From positions 372,001 through 436,000 of the forward strand of contig NZ_JACHCC010000002.1 of assembly GCF_014207135.1 (NCBI RefSeq): a stretch of DNA of 64,000 bases, in the 5' to 3' direction. Within the stretch, counting starts at the first letter, position 1. The number at the start of each line of letters is the position of its first letter. A model generated the notes under the pieces. The model made no database searches, was not told the origin of the DNA, and worked only from the letters and a program-made list of their open reading frames with translations. Shown here one piece after another: positions 18,158 through 27,716 of this stretch. Origin of the DNA: Pedobacter cryoconitis. GTDB lineage: Bacteria > Bacteroidota > Bacteroidia > Sphingobacteriales > Sphingobacteriaceae. Position numbers and translations under genes: made by a program.

Positions 18158-19075
18158 TTATGACAAATTTTCCTGTGCCCATTGTCTGACATCCATGGTT
18201 TCTATCTGCTGTTGCGCGTTGAAAGTTTTGCTTTGATCCCAGGCAACTCCTTTTCCCCCTGCAAAAGCCAGTCTATATTTTTTTATAGCATTATCAGGGT
18301 CTTTCAAGAGTTCGTCTTCCAGCTCTGGCAAACTCCAATCTATCCGCTGTACCTTCCTGCCTGATACAGCGTCTATCGTGTCTGCCAGCTCTTTGTAGGT
18401 AATGGTATCACCGGCTGTATATACCACATTGTCTACTATCCGTGGTTCGGCAAAACATATTTCTGCTGTTAATCTGCCAATATCTTCAGGGGTAGTGACA
18501 GTTACAGCGGTGTCCCAGCTTCCAAGCGCGTGTACAGTGTTTTCCGCCAGGTTTACTATGCCGAAAGAAGGCTCAAACAGGAAACTGGTGAACATTCCTG
18601 TCGAAACGATAACCCATTCCGTTTGGTTTTGTGAACGCAAAAGATCACGCACGTCCATCTGCTCATCGAACAAGTCCTGTGCACTACCTCTGCCAATCAA
18701 ATCATAATCAACTCCAAATTGCCAGGGAAAATAGCGTTTCACTCCTGCATTAAGAACCGCATGACTGAGCTTTAACTGAAAGCCTCCACTACCTGTTACA
18801 TAACCAGTACAGGATATAACCGTATGAAAATCTTTGAAAATAGTCGAGAGTTCGGTCGTTGAGGCCGAAAGATCGCCCGAAAGAATGTGGATACCAAGAG
18901 ACTTAATTTCTGCGATGGTCCGTTGTTTGTCAGCGTTATGGGAATCAATTGTTGAAGGACGAAGAAGTACAGTAATAGTTGTACCTGAAAAACGAAGTGC
19001 TTGTTTAGCCAGATTGCGAAGAACAGGCATTCCAAGTTCTCCGGCACCTAAAACCAGGATTGAAGTATTATGCAT
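18158..19075 (-). CDS. NmrA-like NAD(P)-binding reductase
   Basis: This 305-aa protein is an atypical short-chain dehydrogenase of the NmrA/isoflavone-reductase type. The nucleotide loop is ILVLGAGELGMPVLRNL, followed by LRPST at the end of strand 2, which favours NADP(H). The middle holds the CTGYVTGSGGF and RYFPWQFGVDYD blocks seen in aromatic-alcohol reductase-like members. It is divergent from an HxlR regulator (19228), so it may be part of an electrophile or redox response. The substrate is not known. Confidence 0.87.
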   Translation of the reverse strand: MHNTSILVLGAGELGMPVLRNLAKQALRFSGTTITVLLRPSTIDSHNADKQRTIAEIKSLGIHILSGDLSASTTELSTIFKDFHTVISCTGYVTGSGGFQLKLSHAVLNAGVKRYFPWQFGVDYDLIGRGSAQDLFDEQMDVRDLLRSQNQTEWVIVSTGMFTSFLFEPSFGIVNLAENTVHALGSWDTAVTVTTPEDIGRLTAEICFAEPRIVDNVVYTAGDTITYKELADTIDAVSGRKVQRIDWSLPELEDELLKDPDNAIKKYRLAFAGGKGVAWDQSKTFNAQQQIETMDVRQWAQENLS

Positions 19076-19160
19076 ATTTATTTTGATTAAACTTATATTT
19101 GAAACGAAGGTAGAGTCCCTAGTTTTATTTAACGATAAGGCACTTTATTGTTCCATTGTT

Positions 19161-19176
19161 ACCTAAAGGTTAGTAA
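19161..19176. promoter_or_regulatory. Candidate HxlR-type operator between the reductase and regulator genes
   Basis: ACCTAAAGGT (19161-19170) is a perfect dyad extended to AGGTTAGTAA (19167-19176). The azoR control region carries AGGTAAGTAA (16072-16081), nine of ten bases the same, also beside an hxlR-type gene. No exact -7 element fits nearby. Confidence 0.3.
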
Positions 19177-19227
19177 ACTGATCTTTAATGACATTAATTT
19201 TGAATTGTATTTATAACTGACAAATAA

Positions 19228-19653
19228 ATGACTGATAAAGAAATTATTAGCGCATCTCAGGCTATCTGTGAAGCACTCAGTGAGGAGCAAGATGGACTTA
19301 AAAGGGATGTATTGAATCATGTAGGAAACACATGGTCGTTATTTGTTATTCATTCACTTGGCGTTGACGGGCGAATGCGTTTTTCAAGATTACAGGAACG
19401 GGTAACTGGAGTAAGCCAAAAAATGTTAACGAAAAGCCTGCGCGAACTGGAAAGAGATGGACTGATTAGCCGAACCTCCTATATGGAAGTCCCTCCCAGG
19501 GTAGAATATGAGCTTACTGAGTTAGGCCGTGGGTTATTAGTCCAGATTATTCCACTATGGACCTGGATAATCGCACGTTCAGACACTTTCAGGGAGGCCA
19601 GAAATAAGTACGATCAGATTAAAAAAGGAAAGACCAGCGAAGGGCTTATTTAA
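19228..19653 (+). CDS. HxlR-family transcriptional regulator
   Basis: This 141-aa winged-helix protein has Cys13 (QAICEAL), the DNA-binding region RFSRLQERVTGVSQKMLTKS and the wing VPPRVEYELTELG. It is divergent from the NmrA-type reductase at 18158-19075. It is the third HxlR-type regulator within 10 kb, each paired with an oxidoreductase. Confidence 0.9.
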   Translation: MTDKEIISASQAICEALSEEQDGLKRDVLNHVGNTWSLFVIHSLGVDGRMRFSRLQERVTGVSQKMLTKSLRELERDGLISRTSYMEVPPRVEYELTELGRGLLVQIIPLWTWIIARSDTFREARNKYDQIKKGKTSEGLI

Positions 19654-19656
19654 ATA

Positions 19657-19687
19657 AAAAAGCACACGAGAAAATCGTGTGCTTTTT
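19657..19687. terminator. Bidirectional terminator between hxlR-type gene and katG
   Basis: Perfect 13-bp arms (19657-19669 and 19675-19687; core GCACACGA/TCGTGTGC) surround a 5-nt loop, flanked by A and T runs on both sides. It serves both convergent genes. Confidence 0.9.
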
Positions 19688-19707
19688 AAAAACGTCGTAT
19701 GATACAA

Positions 19708-22002
<2,295 letters not shown>

Positions 22003-22040
22003 TTATAACAATCTTTGTTCCTGATAGTTGTTAACCTCTA

Positions 22041-22106
22041 TAAATTTAACACATTAGATCAAATAATTATAATCGATTAATTCTATGCGGGATAGTTAAA
22101 ATCTAT
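22041..22106 (-). promoter_or_regulatory. katG promoter with OxyR-like binding site
   Basis: Read toward katG, the site is ATAG-N7-CTAT-N5-ATAG-N7-CGAT (22106 down to 22072). After 23 nt comes TAAATTTA (22048-22041), a one-mismatch TAnnTTTG -7 element. ATAG-N7-CTAT is the core half-site of OxyR targets. The same arrangement with the same 23-nt gap lies before the catalase gene at 24392. Confidence 0.6.
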
Positions 22107-22119
22107 GGGAATGCAAAAC

Positions 22120-22158
22120 AAAAAGTGCCGCTTGTCTTTCGGCCAGGCAGCACTTTTT
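22120..22158 (-). terminator. Terminator of the YXWGXW protein gene
   Basis: Arms AAAAAGTGC (22120-22128) and GCACTTTTT (22150-22158), with further pairing inside, form a hairpin with a U-run in the leftward transcript, 27 bp after the stop at 22185. Confidence 0.75.
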
Positions 22159-22184
22159 ATATTAAAAATATTCTTCAAAAGGAT

Positions 22185-22994
22185 TTATCCCCTGCCTCTG
22201 CGGTCACCGCCGCCGCCGCCACGCGTTCCTCCTGTCGCCCTTCCACGTTCATCAAAGCGCTGGCCTCCGGGTGCACTCATACTATGTACCGCAGGCTTCG
22301 GATTCGTATTATGGAACTGCCCTTTTTCATTACGCATATTCTGTTCATGACCTATTTGTTCCTTACTAGCCGGAGTACGGGTCACATTGGTAACTTTCAT
22401 TTCATTGTTATTAGGACGATAACGAACTCCTCCATTACCGTTAAAGCTGGCTCTGTTTCTGTTATTGTTATTGATGGTTACTTTGTTCACATAGGTATTA
22501 TGAATGTTTCTTCCTACACGCCATACCGAAGTATTATACATGAAATGTGATCCTTCCCATCTGCCCCCAAAGAAGCCGGTGCCGAAGTAGCCAAATCCAT
22601 AGTTGATTCCACCATAATAGCCCACCTGTGCACCCCAGTAACCAGGGTGCCAACCGTAAAAGCTGTTATAAAAACCCCAGTATCCAGGAGTCCATAACAA
22701 ACCAATGCTAGGTGGCAATACCCAAACCCCCGGCACCCAGTAATAACCATCACTTACCCAATTCCAATACCCGGGAGTCCAGATATACCCATCTCCGGGA
22801 CATTCCGGCTGAACATAATCAGGTAAAGCAGGCGGTGCTTCCTGCGCCTGGACAGTAACAGAAGACTGATCGTCCATATAGCCATTGTCCTGAGCAAAAA
22901 CCGAAGTAATAGCAAAGAAGCAAATAACAGGTACCATCATCATTACTTTCCTCAGAAATTGTTTCTGCAGAAAGTTGTGTTTGTTCTTTTTCAT
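22185..22994 (-). CDS. YXWGXW-repeat exported protein
   Basis: This 269-aa protein has a signal peptide (about 1-35, ending SVFAQ). Its centre (about 59-160) is very rich in Trp, Tyr, Gly and Pro in repeats of the form PGYW and YYWVPGVW (for example WTPGYWNWVSDG, GWHPGYWGAQ), which matches the YXWGXW motif family. The C-terminal third is Asn- and Arg-rich and low in complexity, ending GGGGGDRRGRG. Such proteins are thought to lie at the envelope, with unknown function. It lies upstream of katG on the same strand, but a terminator separates the two. Confidence 0.85.
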   Translation of the reverse strand: MKKNKHNFLQKQFLRKVMMMVPVICFFAITSVFAQDNGYMDDQSSVTVQAQEAPPALPDYVQPECPGDGYIWTPGYWNWVSDGYYWVPGVWVLPPSIGLLWTPGYWGFYNSFYGWHPGYWGAQVGYYGGINYGFGYFGTGFFGGRWEGSHFMYNTSVWRVGRNIHNTYVNKVTINNNNRNRASFNGNGGVRYRPNNNEMKVTNVTRTPASKEQIGHEQNMRNEKGQFHNTNPKPAVHSMSAPGGQRFDERGRATGGTRGGGGGDRRGRG

Positions 22995-23178
22995 AACAGT
23001 GTTTTAAAATTTAATAATTAAGGTCTAATTTGCCTGTGTGGCAATTTGAAAATTTCGGAAAAGACTAAACCGGAAGGATAAATGAAATTGAAATGTTGAG
23101 TGCGCTTTTTTAATCTTTCATGAATCAATAACAATATTGCAAATAATAAGTTTTAATAGAAGAAATATAAATGAAAGC

Positions 23179-23718
23179 ATGAGTACCCAAACGATATACC
23201 AGAAAACTATAAAATTCGCGACCTTAAAACATCTGGAAAAAGCTCAGACCATTCCCGGAACGAATATGCCTTACGTAGTACATCTAAGCAATGTGGCTAT
23301 GGAGATCCTGATCGCTGCACAGCATTCAGCTGATTTCGATCTGGATTTCGCCGTTCAGCTTGCACTTTTACACGATACACTCGAAGATACCTCTACCACA
23401 TTGGAGGAACTGACAGAAAGATTCAGCCTGGAAATAAGTGAAGGAGTACTGGCCCTGACAAAAGACGATGATTTACCTGCGGAAGAAAAAATGCGGGACA
23501 GTTTAAACCGGATCAAAAAACAGAGAACAGAAGTCTGGGCGGTAAAACTTGCCGACCGGATTACAAATTTGCAGGTTCCGCCAATGCATTGGGACCAACA
23601 GAAAAAAAAGAAATACAGAGAAGAAGCCAAAGTTATATTAGAGACCTTAAAAGGGGGAAACTCCTATTTGGAAAAGCGCCTGGCTGGTAAAATTGAAGAG
23701 TATGAAAGCTATATATAG
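23179..23718 (+). CDS. Single-domain HD phosphohydrolase of the (p)ppGpp hydrolase type (SAH/MESH1-like)
   Basis: From the ATG at 23179 the product is 179 aa and matches the hydrolase half of RelA/SpoT enzymes. Metal and catalytic residues fit: H35 (PYVVHLSNVA), H65-D66 with E69-D70 (LLHDTLED), and D126 with N130 (KLADRITNL). There is no synthetase, TGS or ACT domain, so it resembles small alarmone hydrolases such as MESH1. It would remove the 3' pyrophosphate of (p)ppGpp or act on a related nucleotide. Its last 17 bp overlap the next gene, a lipoprotein. A TTG start upstream is unlikely. Confidence 0.85.
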   Translation: MSTQTIYQKTIKFATLKHLEKAQTIPGTNMPYVVHLSNVAMEILIAAQHSADFDLDFAVQLALLHDTLEDTSTTLEELTERFSLEISEGVLALTKDDDLPAEEKMRDSLNRIKKQRTEVWAVKLADRITNLQVPPMHWDQQKKKKYREEAKVILETLKGGNSYLEKRLAGKIEEYESYI

Positions 23719-24247
23719 GAATTTGAACCTGGTACCTAAATTAATTCTATTTGTCCTTTTACTGACAGGCCTTGTTTCCTGCAAATCGAAAAATGCCATT
23801 GATTTTAAAAGAGAAATTGTCCGGAAAGAGAAAAGTACAATGGACGAATTGTTGCGTAAAGGAGGTCCGCAAGAAGAGAAATTGAAGTATCTGATGCAGA
23901 AAGATTTCAGGAACGCAATGCTGACTGCCGATAAACAGGAACAAGTATTTAATACCGTTATTAAGCAGATCACGACATTGCCTGCAGATGGAATCAAACA
24001 AGGCAAGGAGGTAAAAGCAGCTGCGACAGCTTATTATACCAGCATGAAAGATTTATACGGCTTTGACCGGAAGGAAATCAGCCAGATGGAAATAACATAC
24101 AGTAAAGACACAGAGAAAGTCAAAATAGCTCAGGATAGCCTGCTTAGCCTGAATAAAGAAAAACTAAATCTATTCGAAAATATAAGAAAAAAAAACGAAG
24201 TGCTTCAACATAACCTGGAGCTATTCGATAAAGCCAATAATTTATAA
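23702..24247 (+). CDS. Lipoprotein of unknown function with helical domain
   Basis: This 181-aa protein starts at the ATG at 23702, inside the end of the HD-hydrolase gene, so translation is probably coupled. The lipobox LTGLVSC is followed by KSKN, and the rest is helical and charged (KEKSTMDELLRKGGPQEEK to the C-terminal KKNEVLQHNLELFDKANNL), suggesting a coiled-coil periplasmic domain. No known domain is recognised. Confidence 0.75.
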   Translation: MKAIYRNLNLVPKLILFVLLLTGLVSCKSKNAIDFKREIVRKEKSTMDELLRKGGPQEEKLKYLMQKDFRNAMLTADKQEQVFNTVIKQITTLPADGIKQGKEVKAAATAYYTSMKDLYGFDRKEISQMEITYSKDTEKVKIAQDSLLSLNKEKLNLFENIRKKNEVLQHNLELFDKANNL

Positions 24248-24296
24248 AAAGCCGGAAGGATAATCATATTATCCATCACAGAACTGTAAAATAGGT

Positions 24297-24362
24297 ATAG
24301 ATATTCTCTATGCGGGATCAGAATTAATGATTTTCTTTAGGCCTGATGCAAGTATACTTTTG
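24297..24362 (+). promoter_or_regulatory. Catalase promoter with OxyR-like binding site
   Basis: ATAG-N7-CTAT-N5-ATCA-N7-TGAT occupies 24297-24331. After 23 nt comes TACTTTTG (24355-24362), an exact TAnnTTTG -7 element, 29 bp before the start. There is no TTG at -33, as expected for an activator-dependent promoter. CTATGCGGGAT is common to this site and the katG site. Confidence 0.6.
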
Positions 24363-24391
24363 GAATTCAAAACAATAATATAATACATTAT

Positions 24392-25921
24392 ATGAATTTC
24401 AAAAATCTTACAGTCTTACTCCTATCCGGCACTGTGCTTTCTGTATCTGCCCAGCAAAAAAATTTAACAACCAATAATGGTGCTCCGGTTGGTGATAACC
24501 AGAACTCCAAAACTATAGGCAATAATGGCCCTGTATTGCTGGAAGACATTAACCTTATTGAAAAACTAGCCTCATTTGATCGTGAACGTATACCGGAACG
24601 TGTTGTACATCCTGTAGGTGCAGGGGCCTTTGGAGAATTTGTCAGTGCTGATAATTTCTCGGCCTTTACAAAGGCGGCTCTATTTTCAGGAAAAGGCAAG
24701 ATAACACCAGTTTTCACCCGATTTTCTACAGTAATCAACAGTAAGGGCTCACCCGAAACTTTAAGAGATCCCCGCGGATTTGCAGTAAAGTTCTATACCG
24801 AACAGGGTAACTATGATATTGTTGGCAATAACCTTCCCGTATTTTTTATCAGGGATGCTGTGAAATTCCCTGACATGGTACACTCCTTAAAGCCCTCTCC
24901 CATTACTAACCGCCAGGATGCAACCCGTTATTTCGATTTCTTTTCACATGTTCCTGAATCTACCAACATGCTGACCCGTCTCTACACCGATCTTGGTATT
25001 CCTGCCAATTTCCGTCAGATGGATGGATCAAGTGTACATGCTTTTAAATGGATTAACAATAAAGGAGAAATCACTTACGTGAAGTATACCTGGAAGACAC
25101 TTCAAGGTGTAAAAGGACTAAACGCCGAAGCAGCAGCTGGTATCCAGGCAAAAGATTTCCAGAGTGCCACTCACGATTTATACGATAATATCAAAAAAGG
25201 GAACTTCCCTGCCTGGGAATTATATGTTCAGATGATCAAACCTGCCGATATGGACAAAGTTGATTTCAATCCGCTTGATCCTACTAAAGTATGGCCTGAA
25301 AACGAAGTTAAAATGGTATTATTAGGTAAAATGACTTTAAACAAATGGCCTGACAATTTTTTCGAACAAGTAGAGGAAGCTGCTTTTTCGCCTGCTGATC
25401 TGGTTCCAGGTATTGAACCTTCAGAAGACAAATTATTACAGGGACGTTTATTCTCCTATTTCGACACACAACGTTACCGCATTGGTCCAAATTTCCAGTC
25501 TTTGCCAGTTAACAGCCCTAAAACACCTGTAAACTCTAACAATCAGGATGGGATCATGAGTAACAGACAAAAAAACACTGATGTCAATTATCAGCCTACT
25601 GTTGTTGCTTATGGTTATCAAGATGATAGTAATTTCAAACCTTCTTCGACTACTTATAGCTCTCCTGCAACTACCCAGCACAAAATTGATAGAGCAAATG
25701 ACTTTAAACAAGCTGGTGATTTCTACAAGGCATTACCAGAAAAGGATAAAGCAGAACTTGTAAAAAACCTTACGGACGATCTCTCTACGGTAACCAACCG
25801 CACGATCGTGTTAAAGATGATTGCTCATTTTTATATGGCCGATGCAGATTTCGGAAAAAGACTTGCTGCTAATCTTAAAGCAAGCAGACAGGAAGTTGAA
25901 TCAGTGCTTACACATAATTAA
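24392..25921 (+). CDS. Exported clade-type monofunctional haem catalase
   Basis: This 509-aa catalase decomposes hydrogen peroxide. A signal peptide (about 1-20, ending SVSAQ) sends it to the periplasm, unlike the usual cytoplasmic catalases. Distal His73 lies in ERVVHPVGAGAFGEF, where most members have VHAKGxGA, so the loop differs slightly. The Asn region is GNNLPVFFIRD. The proximal haem ligand Tyr356 lies in RLFSYFDTQRYRIGPN. It has the size of small-subunit catalases. An exported ankyrin-repeat gene follows after 79 bp, as with KatB/AnkB of Pseudomonas aeruginosa. Confidence 0.95.
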   Translation: MNFKNLTVLLLSGTVLSVSAQQKNLTTNNGAPVGDNQNSKTIGNNGPVLLEDINLIEKLASFDRERIPERVVHPVGAGAFGEFVSADNFSAFTKAALFSGKGKITPVFTRFSTVINSKGSPETLRDPRGFAVKFYTEQGNYDIVGNNLPVFFIRDAVKFPDMVHSLKPSPITNRQDATRYFDFFSHVPESTNMLTRLYTDLGIPANFRQMDGSSVHAFKWINNKGEITYVKYTWKTLQGVKGLNAEAAAGIQAKDFQSATHDLYDNIKKGNFPAWELYVQMIKPADMDKVDFNPLDPTKVWPENEVKMVLLGKMTLNKWPDNFFEQVEEAAFSPADLVPGIEPSEDKLLQGRLFSYFDTQRYRIGPNFQSLPVNSPKTPVNSNNQDGIMSNRQKNTDVNYQPTVVAYGYQDDSNFKPSSTTYSSPATTQHKIDRANDFKQAGDFYKALPEKDKAELVKNLTDDLSTVTNRTIVLKMIAHFYMADADFGKRLAANLKASRQEVESVLTHN

Positions 25922-25939
25922 TTTTCATCTGTCGAGCTA

Positions 25940-25970
25940 CCAGGGAGAAATATTTCTTCCTGGCTTTTTT
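25940..25970 (+). terminator. Terminator after the catalase gene
   Basis: CCAGGGAGA pairs with TCTTCCTGG (one G-T pair) and six Ts follow. It lies between the catalase gene and the ankyrin gene, so the latter may be reached only by partial read-through or have its own promoter. Confidence 0.8.
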
Positions 25971-26000
25971 ATAACACCCCCCGTTAGAAACCCCGCAAAA

Positions 26001-26516
26001 ATGAATAAATTATTTTTAGTGTTATTGCTGATTACATTCGGACTAGGCTCCCGCGCACAGGATATCTTTAATGCAGCCCGGCAAAATGATACCACTGCAC
26101 TTGCCCAAATGATCAGTAACTCGGTCAGGATCGATACAACTGACAACCGGGGTTCCACTCCGTTAATTATTGCTGTTTATAATGATAACGAAGCTGCTAC
26201 CCGGTTACTACTGGCTAAAGGAGCCAATCCCAATGCCCGGGATTTTTCAGGTAATACCGCGTTGATGGGTGCCTGTTTTAAAGGTTTGCTAAATATGGTC
26301 ACTGATTTATATCAGTATAAAACCGCTGTTAATCAAGTAAATTACAATGGAGCAACCGCCCTGATTTTTGCAGCAACCTTTGGTCATGAAGACATAACCA
26401 GAATCCTGTTAAAATATGGAGCTGATAAAGCCATTAAAGACAAATTCGGAAAAACTGCCCTGGATTATGCCATTAACCAGGAAAACAAAAATATAATTGA
26501 CATCCTGAAAGATTGA
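26001..26516 (+). CDS. Exported ankyrin-repeat protein (AnkB-like catalase partner)
   Basis: Translation from the ATG at 26001 gives 171 aa with a signal peptide (about 1-19, ending GSRAQ). Four to five ankyrin repeats follow, with consensus phrases NRGSTPLIIAVYNDNEAATRL, GNTALMGACFKG, NGATALIFAATFGHEDITR and FGKTALDYAINQENKNI. In Pseudomonas aeruginosa a periplasmic ankyrin protein, AnkB, is needed for full activity of the catalase encoded beside it. The same gene order and an export signal on both proteins suggest a similar role here. Confidence 0.85.
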   Translation: MNKLFLVLLLITFGLGSRAQDIFNAARQNDTTALAQMISNSVRIDTTDNRGSTPLIIAVYNDNEAATRLLLAKGANPNARDFSGNTALMGACFKGLLNMVTDLYQYKTAVNQVNYNGATALIFAATFGHEDITRILLKYGADKAIKDKFGKTALDYAINQENKNIIDILKD

Positions 26517-26545
26517 TATTTCCAAACAACTTTGTTTTATCTTTG
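26513..26545 (+). promoter_or_regulatory. Possible promoter of the TPR gene
   Basis: TATCTTTG (26538-26545) is an exact TAnnTTTG. The nearest TTG (26513-26515) is 22 nt upstream, longer than usual. It lies 53 bp before the start codon. Confidence 0.3.
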
Positions 26546-26598
26546 TTAATCTGTGGCAAAACCGATTTTATTTTGCTGATAATTTAACCTGATATCAA

Positions 26599-27672
26599 AT
26601 GAAACGCTTAAAAAACCTATCAATCCTTGTATTGATACTTGCTTGTAGTATTACAGCATTTTCCCAGAAAAAAAACACATCAGAAACCAAGCCTTCTCTG
26701 GACAACATCATCAAATCTGCGGATGAGTATAGGACTAATCACCAATATGACAAGGCCATTGAACGTTACACCGCCGCAATAAAACTAGACCCCAAAAATC
26801 CGGACACTTACCTGAACCGGGGGCTGTGCTACGATACTAATAAACAATATGATCTGGCAATAAAAGACTATAATACGGTGATGCGCATTAATCCTAAATA
26901 TGCTGACGCCTACTATAACAGAGGTATATCATACTATAGCCAGAGCCAATATGACCTGGCTATTAAAGACTACAGCACTTCAATAGAATTAGATCCAAAG
27001 AATGCAGATGCCTATCTGAACAGAGGTCTGTGTTATTATGATAAACAACAATATGAACTGGCGATAAAGGATTATAATAGTGCTTTACAGATCAACCCGG
27101 ATAATGCCGATGCCTATTATGACCAGGCACTGAGTTATTATAGCCTGAACCAACTCGATATAGCTGTAAAATACTATTCGACAGCCATAAAGTTGAATCC
27201 TAATTATTCAACCGCTTATTACGGCAGAGGTTTGTGTTATTATTATCAGAAACAAACTGATTTAGCTATCAATGACTATACTACAGCTATACAGTTAGAC
27301 CCCAGTTATGCGTTCGCCTATAATGGCAGAGGGCAGTGTTATTATCAGAAGGAACAGTATGATCAGGCTTTAGATGATTATAATAAGGCTGTAAAGCTTA
27401 ACCCGAAAGATGAAGGGACATATATCAACAGAGGAAATTGTTACGACGATATGAAACAATATGAACTGGCATTGATGGATTATAACACTGCGATACAAAT
27501 TGACCCGACAGATGCCATTGCCTATTATAACAGAGGACTTTCTTATGATAACCAGAAGATGTACGATCTGGCCATCAAAGATTATACAGCTGCTTTAAAG
27601 ATTAAACCAGATTATCAGATTGCAATTGACAACCTCGAAATTGCCAAAAAGAATAAAGAAGATCATAAATAA
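26599..27672 (+). CDS. Exported tetratricopeptide-repeat protein
   Basis: This 357-aa protein has a signal peptide (about 1-22, SITAFSQ) and then nine to ten consecutive 34-residue TPRs covering nearly all of the mature protein. The repeats are well kept (for example NPDTYLNRGLCYDTNKQYDLA, DAYYNRGISYYSQSQYDLAI), unusually rich in Tyr, Asp and Asn. TPR solenoids bind peptides or partner proteins; the partner is not known. It follows the ankyrin gene by 82 bp. No enzymatic domain is present. Confidence 0.93.
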   Translation: MKRLKNLSILVLILACSITAFSQKKNTSETKPSLDNIIKSADEYRTNHQYDKAIERYTAAIKLDPKNPDTYLNRGLCYDTNKQYDLAIKDYNTVMRINPKYADAYYNRGISYYSQSQYDLAIKDYSTSIELDPKNADAYLNRGLCYYDKQQYELAIKDYNSALQINPDNADAYYDQALSYYSLNQLDIAVKYYSTAIKLNPNYSTAYYGRGLCYYYQKQTDLAINDYTTAIQLDPSYAFAYNGRGQCYYQKEQYDQALDDYNKAVKLNPKDEGTYINRGNCYDDMKQYELALMDYNTAIQIDPTDAIAYYNRGLSYDNQKMYDLAIKDYTAALKIKPDYQIAIDNLEIAKKNKEDHK

Positions 27673-27681
27673 CTGCATTAC

Positions 27682-27716
27682 CAGGGTTACTCAAATTAAT
27701 TATTTCAGTAACCCTG
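27682..27716. terminator. Hairpin between convergent TPR and kinase-like genes
   Basis: CAGGGTTACT (27682-27691) and AGTAACCCTG (27707-27716) are perfect 10-bp arms around a 15-nt loop. It overlaps the last codons of the leftward gene. No long T run follows. Confidence 0.5.
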
